DNA from: Streptomyces acidiscabies
Lineage (GTDB): Bacteria > Actinomycetota > Actinomycetes > Streptomycetales > Streptomycetaceae
DNA length: 64,000 nt
Direction of reading: 5' to 3'
Assembly: GCF_020010905.1 (NCBI RefSeq)
Contig: NZ_JAGJBY010000002.1
Location: forward strand, 2,046,001 to 2,110,000
Shown here: positions 42,273-51,499 of the stretch, piece after piece
How positions within the stretch are numbered: the stretch's first letter is position 1
Layout of the letters: each line of letters begins with the position of its first letter
The notes under the pieces: model-generated
What the model was told of the DNA's origin: nothing
The model's input: only the letters and a program-made list of their open reading frames with translations
Database searches by the model: none
Translations under genes and position numbers: made by a program

Positions 42273-43439
42273 ATGGATCTGTCAGGTGTGGGTGCCGCCC
42301 TGCGCGGGCGTTCTCCCGAACTGGGTGAGCGGATGGCTCAGCGCATTCGCGCGGAGGTCGAGTCCTACGCGGACGACTCGCTCACCCCCTTTGCCTCGCT
42401 GCGGGATTCCTGCGAGAGCAACGCCGACCTGGTGCTCCGGCATTTCGCCTCCGGTGCGGAGCCGGACGTGCGGCCGGCGCAGGAGACCGGGCGTCTGCGC
42501 GCCGAGCAGGGCGTGCCCCTGGCCGACACGCTGCACGCCTACCGGGTCGGCTTCGAGTACCTCTGGGCGCAGATGGTCGAGGAGGCCCGCAGGCATCCGG
42601 AGGTCACGGACGCGGATCTGGTGGCCGGGTCGTCGCGGATCTGGGCGCTGTTCGGCCGCTACGCCGAGGCGGTCGCGGCCGCCTACCGGGAGGCCAGCGC
42701 GGAGTTGGCGCTGCGTCGCGAGGCGCGCCGTTCGGCGCTGGTCGAGGCCCTGTTCACGGGCGCGCTCGCGGACCGTACGACGCTGCGGGAGGCGGCCCGG
42801 CAACTCAGCCTGCCCGAGCGGGGCCCGTACGCGGTCGTCGCCGCGTCCGTGCCGGACCCGGGCCAGGAGCCGCTGCCCGGCATCGAGGCGGCGCTGCGCC
42901 AGGCCCATGTGCCCTCCGCCTGGCGGCTGCTGCCCGACCAGCAGATCGGGCTGGTCTCCCTCCTGCACAGGGACGCGGAGACAGTGAGCCTGTCGGCGCT
43001 GCGCCGAAGCCGCGCCCGGGTAGGGGTCAGTCCACGCTTCGACTCGCTGCGGGACACTCCGCAGGCTCTGCGGTTCGCCCGGCTGGCGCTGGCCGGGCTG
43101 CCGGGCGGGGGGCCCGGGGTGGCGCGATTCGACGACAGCCCGCTCTCCATGCTGGTCGCCGCGGCGCCCGCGGAGGCGACCCGCCTGGTGGAGGTCGTCC
43201 TCAGGCCGGTCCTGGACCTGCCGGCAGCTGAGCGGGCGAGGCTGCTGGAGACCCTTGGGCACTGGTTCGCCGCGGGGGGCGTCGCCGCCGAGGCGGCCGA
43301 CCTGCTCTTCGTCCACCCCAACACCGTGCGCTACCGGCTGCGCCGCGTCGAGAAGCTGACGGGCCGCTCGCTCTCCGAACCCAGGACCCTCGCCGACCTG
43401 GGCGCCGCTCTGCACGCGCTGCGGCTCCTGCCAAGGTGA
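42273..43439 (+). CDS. PucR-family transcriptional regulator (CdaR-like)
   Basis: 388 residues with an N-terminal all-helical sensory region (RsbT co-antagonist-like, about 10-150), a central GGDEF-like fold and the C-terminal PucR HTH (VHPNTVRYRLRRVEKLTGRSL, about 348-370). PucR-type proteins activate nearby catabolic genes in response to their substrates. Divergent from the acyl-CoA synthetase gene; the 159-bp gap holds both promoters. The start at 42273 follows GAGG. Confidence 0.88.
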   Translation: MDLSGVGAALRGRSPELGERMAQRIRAEVESYADDSLTPFASLRDSCESNADLVLRHFASGAEPDVRPAQETGRLRAEQGVPLADTLHAYRVGFEYLWAQMVEEARRHPEVTDADLVAGSSRIWALFGRYAEAVAAAYREASAELALRREARRSALVEALFTGALADRTTLREAARQLSLPERGPYAVVAASVPDPGQEPLPGIEAALRQAHVPSAWRLLPDQQIGLVSLLHRDAETVSLSALRRSRARVGVSPRFDSLRDTPQALRFARLALAGLPGGGPGVARFDDSPLSMLVAAAPAEATRLVEVVLRPVLDLPAAERARLLETLGHWFAAGGVAAEAADLLFVHPNTVRYRLRRVEKLTGRSLSEPRTLADLGAALHALRLLPR

Positions 43440-43529
43440 GCGGGCAGCCGAGCGCGCCGTCGGATTTCCGCACCACCCCGTACGGGCGGGGCGACCTGAA
43501 CCACAAGCACTCCCCGGGCCGTCAGCCGG

Positions 43530-44525
43530 CTACGTCGTTTCGCGCTCTACGACGGTGAGGATGTCGCCCGCGCCAGGCCCACTCGGCGCTGCCGGGGCCG
43601 CAACGCCGGCCATCGAGAGAATACGTGCGGTGAGATTGCCGGCTGCCACGGTGAGGTCCATCCCGATGGTGGTCAGAGCCGGTACGGCGAGCGAACTCAC
43701 CGGGAGGTCGTCGACGCCGATGAGCGCCAGGTCGTCCGGTACGGCGATGTGCTGTGTACGGCAACTGGCCAGGACGGCGAGGGCGATCAGATCGTTGAAT
43801 GCGGCGACCGCGGTGACGGGGGTGGCGCCTTGCGTCCACTCCGCGACGGCGTCCCGGGCACTGGCACGCGAATAGCGCATGCTGACAACTCGCGGCGATG
43901 GCAGGCCCAGGTCGCTGCAGGCCCGGGTGGCTCCCTGCAGGCGGGGCAGGCAGAAAGGGCGCTCACGGGGGTCGTCCAGCGCGGCGTAGCCGATGTGCCG
44001 GTGCCCGCGTGCCGCGAGGTGCTCGATCTGCAGGCGTCCGACATCTTCCTGGCTCAGCCCGGTCAGGCCGGCACCGTCCGGTGTGAACACACCGTCGAGC
44101 AGAGGGATTTCAGCTCGAAGCAGTGACCGCGCATCAGCGGGCGGCAGGCCACCGAACGCGACGACCACCGCCGGCTGGACGTGCTGCCACAGCTCGGCGA
44201 GCGGCGTGGCCGTGCCGGCGTGGTGCAGATACACGCAGGTGTACCCGGCCTCGCCCAGTGATCGGCCGAGGGCCAGTTTGAACTGCTCCATGGCCTCGGC
44301 GACCGGGAGATCCGGAACCACGCAGAGCACGACGTTGCTCCGGCCCTTGCGCAGCGCACGGCCCGCTCCCGACGGTACGTAGCCGAGACGCTCAGCCGTC
44401 TCCAGCACGCGACGGCGGGTCTCCGCGGAGAGACCGTGCTCGTCCCTCCCGTTGAGCACGAAGCTCACGGTGGTTTGTGAGACCCCGGCCTCTCGCGCCA
44501 CGTCCTTGCTGGTGACCCTCGGCAA
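43530..44525 (-). CDS. LacI-family transcriptional repressor
   Basis: 331 residues: N-terminal LacI HTH and hinge (VTSKDVAREAGVSQTTVSFV, followed by a hinge near residues 45-60), then a periplasmic-binding-protein-like sugar sensor ending in LIGVDDLPVSSLAVPALTTI. It is divergent from an MFS-hydrolase operon. A perfect 24-bp palindrome lies between them at 44581-44604, most likely its own operator and that of the operon. Confidence 0.92.
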   Translation of the reverse strand: MPRVTSKDVAREAGVSQTTVSFVLNGRDEHGLSAETRRRVLETAERLGYVPSGAGRALRKGRSNVVLCVVPDLPVAEAMEQFKLALGRSLGEAGYTCVYLHHAGTATPLAELWQHVQPAVVVAFGGLPPADARSLLRAEIPLLDGVFTPDGAGLTGLSQEDVGRLQIEHLAARGHRHIGYAALDDPRERPFCLPRLQGATRACSDLGLPSPRVVSMRYSRASARDAVAEWTQGATPVTAVAAFNDLIALAVLASCRTQHIAVPDDLALIGVDDLPVSSLAVPALTTIGMDLTVAAGNLTARILSMAGVAAPAAPSGPGAGDILTVVERETT

Positions 44526-44580
44526 TGCCCCTCCCGAACTCTTGCCACGCCTTCCGGCACAGGCTACGGTACGGCGATCA

Positions 44581-44604
44581 GCGATCTAATACGTATTAGA
44601 TCGC
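44581..44604. promoter_or_regulatory. Perfect 24-bp LacI-type operator
   Basis: GCGATCTAATAC at 44581-44592 and GTATTAGATCGC at 44593-44604 form an uninterrupted palindrome with the central TACGTA. It lies 56 bp before the lacI-like gene and 122 bp before the MFS gene, as expected for autoregulation and control of the divergent operon. Confidence 0.8.
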
Positions 44605-44726
44605 TTCGGTAGCCGCAATGGCCTGTAGGGGACGCCCCGCACCCGCTTTGCCCGAGCCGCCCACCCCGGTCGAACACCGTCCCCATGCGCGCCGACGGGG
44701 TGGAATCACATGAAGAGAGATCTGTC

Positions 44727-46010
44727 ATGGACGACACGATCCCCGTCAGCACCGACACGACGCCCGCCCGCGTCACCTCCGCAGCCGATCCGGTCCGCCT
44801 GCCCCGCCTGCTCGCATTCGTGTTCCCGGGCACCACCGCGATGTACGCCCTGTTCAACGCCATCGGGGTGATCCTCCTCCCCGCACAGGTAGCGCGACTC
44901 GCGCCCGACTCCAAGGTCGGCGTCCTGGCGCTGCTGACAACGCTGGCCGCCGTGGCCTCGATGATCGCCCTTCCCACTGGAGGAGCGCTGTCGGACCGCA
45001 CGCGGTCCCGGTTCGGGCGACGCGCCCCCTGGCTGATGGTGATGGCCTGCGCCTCCGCGCCACTGACGATCGCCATGGGCCTGAGTAACTCGCTGGTCGT
45101 CATCGCGATCCTGCTCACGGTCCTGTGGTTCACCATGAACTTCTACGGAGGGGCGATCTCAGCGATCCTGCCCGACCGCGTGCCCGTGGCCCGCCGTGGC
45201 GTCGCCTCCGCGGTCATCGGTCTGGGCACGCCGGTGGGCATCCTCTTCGGCGTCAACCTGGCCAGCCGAGTTAGCCAGGTCTGGGCGTACACGGCTCTCG
45301 CGCTGGTGCTGCTCGTCACGACGCTCGCACTCGTGGCCGGTGCGCGCGAACCGTCCTCGCTCGACCTGGTCACGGAAAGACCCAAGGACCGAGGCAACGC
45401 GACCGCGGCTGTCCGGGCGTTCTTCCGCGCATTCACCCACCGTGACTTCGCCCTGGCCTTCGCCAGTCGGTTCGGCCTGTTCCTGTCCTACTTCACGGTC
45501 TCCGGGTACCTCTTCTTCACCGTGCAGGACTATGTCGGGGCGAACAACGTCCCTGGCGGCAACGTCGCCGTCGCGGTGAGCACCCTCTCGACGGTGTCGT
45601 TCGGCACCTGGATCGCCGTCGCCACGCTCTGCGGCTGGCTCGCCGACAAGCTCGACCGGCGCAAGCTGTTCATCGCGATCAGCGCCCTCGGCCTGGGCCT
45701 GTCCCAGGTCATCCCGATCGTCAGCCACAGCTGGGCCGCGATGCTCGCCTACTCCGCGGTCTCGGGCGCTTCGCTGGGCACGTACTTCGCGGTCGACCTC
45801 GCCGTCATGTCGCTGGTCCTGCCGGACAAGGAGAACGAAGGGCGCGACTTCGCCATCCTCAACGTCGCCACCGGCCTGCCCCAACTCGCGGCCCCCGCCA
45901 TCGCCGGCTCGCTCATCGGACTCGGCGGCTACGGCTCCCTGTTCCTCGTCAGCGGCGCGTGCGCCTTGGTCGCCGGTGCGCTGGCCATGTGCATCCGCTC
46001 GATCCGATAG
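44727..46010 (+). CDS. MFS transporter (sugar/glycoside-type)
   Basis: 427 residues, about 12 predicted membrane segments. GGALSDRTRSRFGRRAPWLM is the A-like motif between TM2 and TM3, in the form typical of GPH/sucrose-type and glycoside porters; LADKLDRRKLFIAISALGLG follows in the second half. The start is the ATG at 44727. First gene of a LacI-controlled operon with two hydrolases 17 and 1 bp downstream, so it probably imports a sugar or glycoside ester. Confidence 0.88.
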   Translation: MDDTIPVSTDTTPARVTSAADPVRLPRLLAFVFPGTTAMYALFNAIGVILLPAQVARLAPDSKVGVLALLTTLAAVASMIALPTGGALSDRTRSRFGRRAPWLMVMACASAPLTIAMGLSNSLVVIAILLTVLWFTMNFYGGAISAILPDRVPVARRGVASAVIGLGTPVGILFGVNLASRVSQVWAYTALALVLLVTTLALVAGAREPSSLDLVTERPKDRGNATAAVRAFFRAFTHRDFALAFASRFGLFLSYFTVSGYLFFTVQDYVGANNVPGGNVAVAVSTLSTVSFGTWIAVATLCGWLADKLDRRKLFIAISALGLGLSQVIPIVSHSWAAMLAYSAVSGASLGTYFAVDLAVMSLVLPDKENEGRDFAILNVATGLPQLAAPAIAGSLIGLGGYGSLFLVSGACALVAGALAMCIRSIR

Positions 46011-46027
46011 CCCGTACGGAGCCCTCC

Positions 46028-46855
46028 ATGACCCTGGTCACCACACCCACCGGGGTGTCGCTCAACTACGACACCTTCGGCGATCCCGACGCCCCTCCAC
46101 TGCTGCTGATCCAGGGCCTCGGGGCCCACATGCTCGGCTGGCACGCCGACTTCTGCCGGTTGATCGCCGATGCGGGTTTCCACGTCGTGCGCTTCGACAA
46201 CCGGGACGTCGGCCTCTCGCAGAAGTTCCCGCAGGGCGGCTACACCCTGGCCGACATGGCGAACGACGCCGCGAGTCTCCTCACCGCGCTCGAAATCCCC
46301 GCGGCGCACATCGTGGGCCAGTCGATGGGCGGCATGATCGCCCAGCAGCTCACCCTCGACCACCCCACGCAGGTGCTGAGCCTCGCTCTGATCTACACGG
46401 CGCCCAACGCGGGCTTCCTCGTCGGACGCGACCTGGTCGACGAGCGCACCCAGCGCCCCCGGGCCCGCGACCAAGACGAGGCGATCGCTCTGTACCTCGA
46501 CAACGAAGCTGCGTGCGCCTCACCGGGATATCCCCAGGACATCGACTGGCTGCGCGAACTCGGCGGCCAGACGTACCGCCGGGACTACGACCCGGACGGC
46601 ATCGTGCGGCAGATGGAGGCACTCGACAACTCCCCCGACCGTGCGCCCCACCTGCACCGCATCACGGTCCCCACCACGATCGTGCACGGCGACGGCGACC
46701 AGTTGATCGATTCCGGCGCGTCCCAGGCCATGCACGAGCTGATCCCGGATTCGACGCTGACCATCCACCACGGGATGGGCCACGAACTTCCCCGCCCACT
46801 GTGGCCGCAGATCGTCACCCAGATCCGGGACAACACCGCACGAGGGAGGGCGTGA
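46028..46855 (+). CDS. Alpha/beta hydrolase
   Basis: 275 residues of the alpha/beta hydrolase fold-1: LIQGLGAHMLGW (HG-like oxyanion), FDNRDVGLS, the nucleophile Ser in VGQSMGGM, the acid in IVHGDGDQLI and the His in GMGHELP. An intracellular esterase or lactonase, second gene of the LacI-controlled operon. A truncated second copy of its 3' end survives at 47980-48046. Confidence 0.88.
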   Translation: MTLVTTPTGVSLNYDTFGDPDAPPLLLIQGLGAHMLGWHADFCRLIADAGFHVVRFDNRDVGLSQKFPQGGYTLADMANDAASLLTALEIPAAHIVGQSMGGMIAQQLTLDHPTQVLSLALIYTAPNAGFLVGRDLVDERTQRPRARDQDEAIALYLDNEAACASPGYPQDIDWLRELGGQTYRRDYDPDGIVRQMEALDNSPDRAPHLHRITVPTTIVHGDGDQLIDSGASQAMHELIPDSTLTIHHGMGHELPRPLWPQIVTQIRDNTARGRA

Positions 46856-46856
46856 C

Positions 46857-47930
46857 ATGGCCCAGGGAACAGGCATGTCACGGACACGGCCCGCAGCAGA
46901 GCGGGTAGTGCTGATGCTCGCTGCAGTACTCGCCCTGCTCGTCGGCGTAGCAGCGCCAAGCCCGGCCTCGGCGGCTGACAGTCCGTTCTGCGTGCCCCGG
47001 ACCACACCGCCCGAGGTGGGACTGACCCTGGTTTCGGTCGAGCGCATCGACGCCCGCACTCGGATGTACGCGTTCCGCTCGAAGGCGGTCGGCGACGCCA
47101 TGCCCGACGGGCTCGTCCGGGTGCGCGTCATCCTGCCCCCCGACTACGCCCGGTCGCCAGGCAAGCGCTACCCGGTCATGCTGCACCTGCACGGCACCAA
47201 CAACTCACCCAGCACCTTCCCCGCCAACGAGGTGGAGCAGGTACTGGGCGACAACGACGTGATCTTCGTCGAGCCCGACGGAGGCCCTGCCGGCTTCTAC
47301 GCCGACTGGTACGGCACCCCCGTCACCGGCCGCGATCTCTTCAACGGACCCGTGCCGTTCCCGCCCCCGGCATGGGAGACCTTCCACATCCGCGAGTTGC
47401 TCCCATGGCTGGACAAGACCTTCCGCACCACAGGCCGACGCGCCATCACCGGTACCTCGATGGGCGGCTTCGGTGCGATGGCGTACCCCGCCCGCAACCC
47501 GGGGGCCTTCGTCGCCGCCGCCTCCTTCTCCGGCGCCGTGGACCTCGACACGCTGTACCCCATCGCTCCCGTCTTGATCTCCGTGGCCTGGGACCCGTGC
47601 ATCTTCGGCGACCGAACCCTGCAGGCCGACAACTGGAAAGCTCACAACCCGGTCGACCGGGCTGCCGAACTGCGCGGAGTGTCCCTGTTCGTCGCCAGCG
47701 GCAACGGGCTGCCCGGCCGCTACGACGACCCCGTAAGCGCCATCACGGGAGCTCCCCTGGAGATCCTCGTGCACCAGAGCGCCGAGAACTTCGTCGCCGC
47801 ACTCGACCGGGCCCAAGTCCCCGTCACCACCTGGTTCTACGGCAACGGCACTCATGGGCCGCGGTCCTACGTCTACGACGATCTGCGCCGCTTTCTGCCC
47901 CAGGCGATGAGCGCCCTCAACCGCAAGTAG
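46857..47930 (+). CDS. Secreted esterase of the esterase-D/mycolyltransferase-like fold
   Basis: 357 residues beginning with a long signal peptide (hydrophobic core VVLMLAAVLALLVGVAAP, cleavage near ASA-AD, about residue 41). The hydrolase domain has RYPVMLHLHGTNN, the nucleophile Ser in ITGTSMGGFGAMAYPARNP and a final His in GNGTHGPRSYVYDDLRRFLP. The fold matches feruloyl or acetyl esterases (Esterase_phd/D type). It would strip ester groups outside the cell before uptake by the MFS transporter. One base separates it from the preceding gene. Confidence 0.85.
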   Translation: MAQGTGMSRTRPAAERVVLMLAAVLALLVGVAAPSPASAADSPFCVPRTTPPEVGLTLVSVERIDARTRMYAFRSKAVGDAMPDGLVRVRVILPPDYARSPGKRYPVMLHLHGTNNSPSTFPANEVEQVLGDNDVIFVEPDGGPAGFYADWYGTPVTGRDLFNGPVPFPPPAWETFHIRELLPWLDKTFRTTGRRAITGTSMGGFGAMAYPARNPGAFVAAASFSGAVDLDTLYPIAPVLISVAWDPCIFGDRTLQADNWKAHNPVDRAAELRGVSLFVASGNGLPGRYDDPVSAITGAPLEILVHQSAENFVAALDRAQVPVTTWFYGNGTHGPRSYVYDDLRRFLPQAMSALNRK

Positions 47931-47979
47931 ACGGTGCGAGAAGGCGGACCCACCTGGAGCGAGTACTGCTGACCGGTGG

Positions 47980-48046
47980 GCCGAGGCCGTGCACGAACTG
48001 ATCGCGGATTCGAAGCGGGACAACACCACACGAGGAAGTGCGTGAA
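47980..48046 (+). pseudogene. Collapsed remnant of a second alpha/beta hydrolase gene end
   Basis: GCCGTGCACGAACTGATC and GCGGATTCG are followed directly by CGGGACAACACCACACGAGG and GTGCGTGAAATG. This matches 46728-46860 (end of the alpha/beta hydrolase gene) with about 92 bp deleted in the middle. It also brings a copied ribosome site to the next reading frame. Confidence 0.7.
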
Positions 48047-48641
48047 ATGACAGCAGTACAGGTGGAAGGCCGCGTGGACAGCGGATTCGAACCGGTCGCG
48101 GATGCCTTCGCCGACAATTTCCGTCGGCGCGGCGACACAGCGGCCTCCTGCGTGGTGTACGCCCAGGGAGCCCCGGTCGTGGACATCTGGCCTGGTCAGA
48201 CCGCCCGGGGCGCCTGGACGCCCGACACCCGCACCGTCATGTTCTCGGTGAGCAAGGGAGTCACCACCCACTGTCTGCTGATGGCCGCCGAGCGCGGACT
48301 GATCGAACTCGACGCCCCGGTGGCGAAGTACTGGCCGGAGTTCGCCGAGAAAGGCAAGGAGACGACGACAGTACGGCAACTCCTCACGCACCAGGCCAGG
48401 CTCGGTCGCGCCCGAGGCGGATGTGACGCTGGAGAACCTGCGCGCCTGGAAGTCCGTGGCGGACGCGCTGGCCCAGTACGCCCGTAACGAGGGCACTTGC
48501 GCGGTGCCTGGCACCGGGCACGGGTTGCGACCGTGCACACACACCATCCACCACCAGACCGGCGCGGTCTCCCGCGTGCTCCTGCCAACCCCCCTCACTG
48601 GGCATGTCCGGACCGGCCTCGCCGATTCGATGGAGTCGTGA
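48047..48641 (+). pseudogene. Frameshifted and truncated class C beta-lactamase-type esterase
   Basis: The frame begins as a serine beta-lactamase/EstB-like protein: VYAQGAPVVDIWPGQTARG, then the catalytic S-x-x-K in MFSVSKGVTTH, and TVRQLLTHQA. Near 48395-48415 the similarity moves to another frame (APEADVTLENLRAWKSVADA...), followed by a damaged PGT-HG block and early loss of similarity. Family members are about 380 residues long, so the second half is missing as well. Not functional. Bases 48642-48926 contain no clear gene. Confidence 0.75.
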
Positions 48642-48926
48642 ACGCGAAACAGCACATCTGCGCGCCGAGGCGCGGGTATTCCCAAGCACACCATCGGCCG
48701 CATGCCGAGCAATGCACTTCAAGCGAAGCCTGGCCAACCTGGCAGCCTGCGCACTCAGCGACTGGAGACCCTGCTCCGCGGGCGGCTCAAGGCACTGCAG
48801 TGCCCGCACAGCATTCTCAGCGGATTCCTCGCCGGGACGGCCTCGCTCCCAACAGACCGAACTGACCCCAACTCGCAGTCAATGTCCGTTGATTGCCTTC
48901 TCACTCCTGGACACTGGGCGCATCAC

Positions 48927-49808
48927 ATGACTGTCCTGACAGCGGCGCGATCGGCACTGTTCACCAACCTCCTGCACGACATGCGGCGCATCACCGGCGT
49001 GGACGCGGTCATGGGCTCGCTGGTGGCGTCCGATGCGGACCACTTCGTCATAGACCAGCTGGTCGGCGTCACCACCGGAGGTCTGCACAACCTGCGCGTC
49101 GCCATCGGTACGGGACTGGGCGGTAAAGCGATGGCCCTGCACAGACCGATGCAGGTGCCGGACTACTGCCGCGCGGGCGGCATCAGCCACGAGTACGACC
49201 CGGCCGTTCGCCGGGAGCAGATCCGTGCCGCGTTCGCCGTCCCGATCCGGGTTCCGGTCCCCGGCGGTCTCCGAGGCGTGGTCTACGGAGGACGACGCCA
49301 CGAGTACGTCTTCGGCGACCGCATCTTCGGTGACGTCGCGGTACTGGTACGCGCCCTGGAGCGGGAGCTTGCCGAAGATCTGGAGCTCGACCGCCGATTG
49401 GAACGCCTACGGGTGGCGGCCGGGGGCAGCGTTTCGGCCGCGAGCACGGAGATGAGCGTGGCCGAGCGCCGTAGGCTCGTCGACGTCTGTTCCGAACTCG
49501 TGCACATAGCGTCAGGGATGCCCGACAGCCCTGAGCGCCGGCAGATCAAGGCTCTCGTACGCCGCCTGGCCGGTCGGACGGCGGAACCGTTCACGGCAGA
49601 GAAGACGGCCCGTGCAGCGCTCACGGAGCGTGAACGGGAGATCCTGACCAAGGTCGCCACCGGTGCGACGAACCGCGAGGTCGCCGCCGCACTCAGTATC
49701 AGCGCCGAGACCGTGAAGTCGAGCCTCACCTCCAGCATGCGCAAGTTCGGCGTGCGCAACCGTGTCGCTCTCGTGGCAGCGGCACATGCGCAAGGCTGCC
49801 TGCGCTGA
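48927..49808 (+). CDS. GAF-domain LuxR-type transcriptional regulator
   Basis: 293 residues: a GAF-like sensor (about 10-140, IDQLVGVTTGG, GTGLGGKAM, RAAFAVPI) and a C-terminal LuxR HTH (LTEREREILTKVATGATNREVAAALSISAETVKSSL). The ATG at 48927 is chosen as the point where the conserved domain starts; a longer in-frame reading from 48702 shows no similarity. Such proteins regulate acyl-CoA and lipid metabolism genes in actinobacteria. The probable target is the esterase gene downstream. Confidence 0.8.
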   Translation: MTVLTAARSALFTNLLHDMRRITGVDAVMGSLVASDADHFVIDQLVGVTTGGLHNLRVAIGTGLGGKAMALHRPMQVPDYCRAGGISHEYDPAVRREQIRAAFAVPIRVPVPGGLRGVVYGGRRHEYVFGDRIFGDVAVLVRALERELAEDLELDRRLERLRVAAGGSVSAASTEMSVAERRRLVDVCSELVHIASGMPDSPERRQIKALVRRLAGRTAEPFTAEKTARAALTEREREILTKVATGATNREVAAALSISAETVKSSLTSSMRKFGVRNRVALVAAAHAQGCLR

Positions 49809-49955
49809 GGAGACGGCAGCGCAGAACACCCGCACCCCCCGAACGGGGGGCTTACGCCTCGCCAGGACGAGGTCGCACCGCACCTCACCCATACTGACAA
49901 TCCGATGGTGCGCGCCATTTCCCCCCTTTCCTCACATCTGACAGGACCGCCGGTC

Positions 49956-51260
49956 ATGCGCAACGACCTCGAAGAACCAGGCTCCGAAATGCCCCCGGCA
50001 TCACCCGGCATACCCGCTCCGCCGCCCGACCCGTCGGACGGTGGCGCGGGCACCGGCTCACGTCCCGTGCGCATCATCCTGCTGGCGGTGGCCGTTCTCC
50101 TCGGCCTGCTGGTCCTGGTGAACCAACTGCTGGCCGTACTGCCCGTCGGGTGGCTCTCCCCGGTGCTGCATGTCAGGCTGCTGCAGGCGGTCGTGCTTGT
50201 CACAGGCGGCGTGCGCGACACAGTCGGCATCTGGAACATCGTCCTCGCGGCTCTCGCTCTGGCCGCGGCCGTGTACGCCCTGCGCAAGAGCGGTGCCCGC
50301 AGGCGTACGGCCCGCACCTTCGTGGCCGTGGCCGGTGTGGGCCTGGCGCTGGCCCTGTTCACCACCACGGTCCAGGTCTTTGCCGTACACGGAGCCACCG
50401 GCAAGTGGATCCCCTTCGCGCCGACCACCTTCACCGCGGAGCTCGGGCGGGGACCCGACAGGACCGTCACCTACGCCACGCTCGACGGCGAGAGGATGGA
50501 GGCGGACCTGTACCTGCCCGACAACGCTTCCGCCGCTTCGGCCACCCCTCTCGTCGTCAGCATCCACGGCGGCGGCTTCGTACAGGGCAGCCGAGGCCGC
50601 ACCCCCTATACGAGCTGGCTGGCCGACCACGGGTACGCGGTACTGGACGTCGACTACCGTCTGTCCACCGCGAGCGAACACCGCTGGAACACCGAGGACG
50701 CCGACGCCGCCTGCGCCATGACCTGGGCCACGGCTCACGCCGACGAATACCACTGGGACCTGAACCGGGTCGCCACCCTCGGTGGCTCAGCGGGCGGCAA
50801 CCTGGCCATCAACGTCGCCTACAAGATCAACGCGGGCACCATGAAACCCTCCTGCGGCACCGCCGCCGAACTGCCCCGCGTGAAAGCCACCATCGCCTCG
50901 TTCCCCGCCGTCGACCTCACGGCCGGAGAGTCCGACAGCGCGCTGGGGCACCAGGTCGGCCAGTGGCACATAGGCGGCACCCCCGCCCAGCATCCGGACC
51001 GCTACCAGGCCGTTGACTCCGCGACCCACATCACCGAGAACGCCCCGCCCACGCTGATCGTCCAGGGCGGCGCCGACCACCTCGTCTTCGCGGAGCACAC
51101 GAAGGCGTTCGCGGACAAGCTCACCGCCGCCGGCATCACCCACCGGTACGTCCAGTTGCCCTTCATGGAACACGGCTACGACGGCAGCGTCGCCAACATC
51201 GGCATGCAGACCACCCGTGCCCTGGCGCTGCCCTGGCTGCGGGACCACCTCGGCGACTGA
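49956..51260 (+). CDS. Membrane-anchored alpha/beta hydrolase (esterase)
   Basis: 434 residues from the ATG at 49956 (ACAGGA upstream; an alternative ATG at 49905 has no ribosome site). A Pro-rich cytoplasmic start is followed by three membrane segments (about 38-65, 90-110 and 120-143). The extracellular hydrolase domain has HGGGFVQGSRG, the nucleophile Ser in LGGSAGGNL, Asp in VQGGADHLVF and His in FMEHGYDG. It probably acts at the outer face of the membrane. It follows the LuxR-type gene after about 150 bp. Confidence 0.8.
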   Translation: MRNDLEEPGSEMPPASPGIPAPPPDPSDGGAGTGSRPVRIILLAVAVLLGLLVLVNQLLAVLPVGWLSPVLHVRLLQAVVLVTGGVRDTVGIWNIVLAALALAAAVYALRKSGARRRTARTFVAVAGVGLALALFTTTVQVFAVHGATGKWIPFAPTTFTAELGRGPDRTVTYATLDGERMEADLYLPDNASAASATPLVVSIHGGGFVQGSRGRTPYTSWLADHGYAVLDVDYRLSTASEHRWNTEDADAACAMTWATAHADEYHWDLNRVATLGGSAGGNLAINVAYKINAGTMKPSCGTAAELPRVKATIASFPAVDLTAGESDSALGHQVGQWHIGGTPAQHPDRYQAVDSATHITENAPPTLIVQGGADHLVFAEHTKAFADKLTAAGITHRYVQLPFMEHGYDGSVANIGMQTTRALALPWLRDHLGD

Positions 51261-51499
51261 CGGCGGGAGGTTGCGGCTCCGAGGCCGGACACAACCCTCC
51301 TGGTCCGGGGCCGACGTCGTACGCCTGATGCGCCGCGAGCAGCCGAGGGAAGTCCAACCCCTCTGCTACTCACACACCCGTACGTGACGATCTGAAGAAA
51401 GCCAGGCGCGGTTCGGCGACGAAGTCCGGGCCACGATGAGCTGTTCCTGGAGGTCTTCGAGACCCTCAGCACGGTGGCGGTCCGCTGAGTCGCCTTGTC

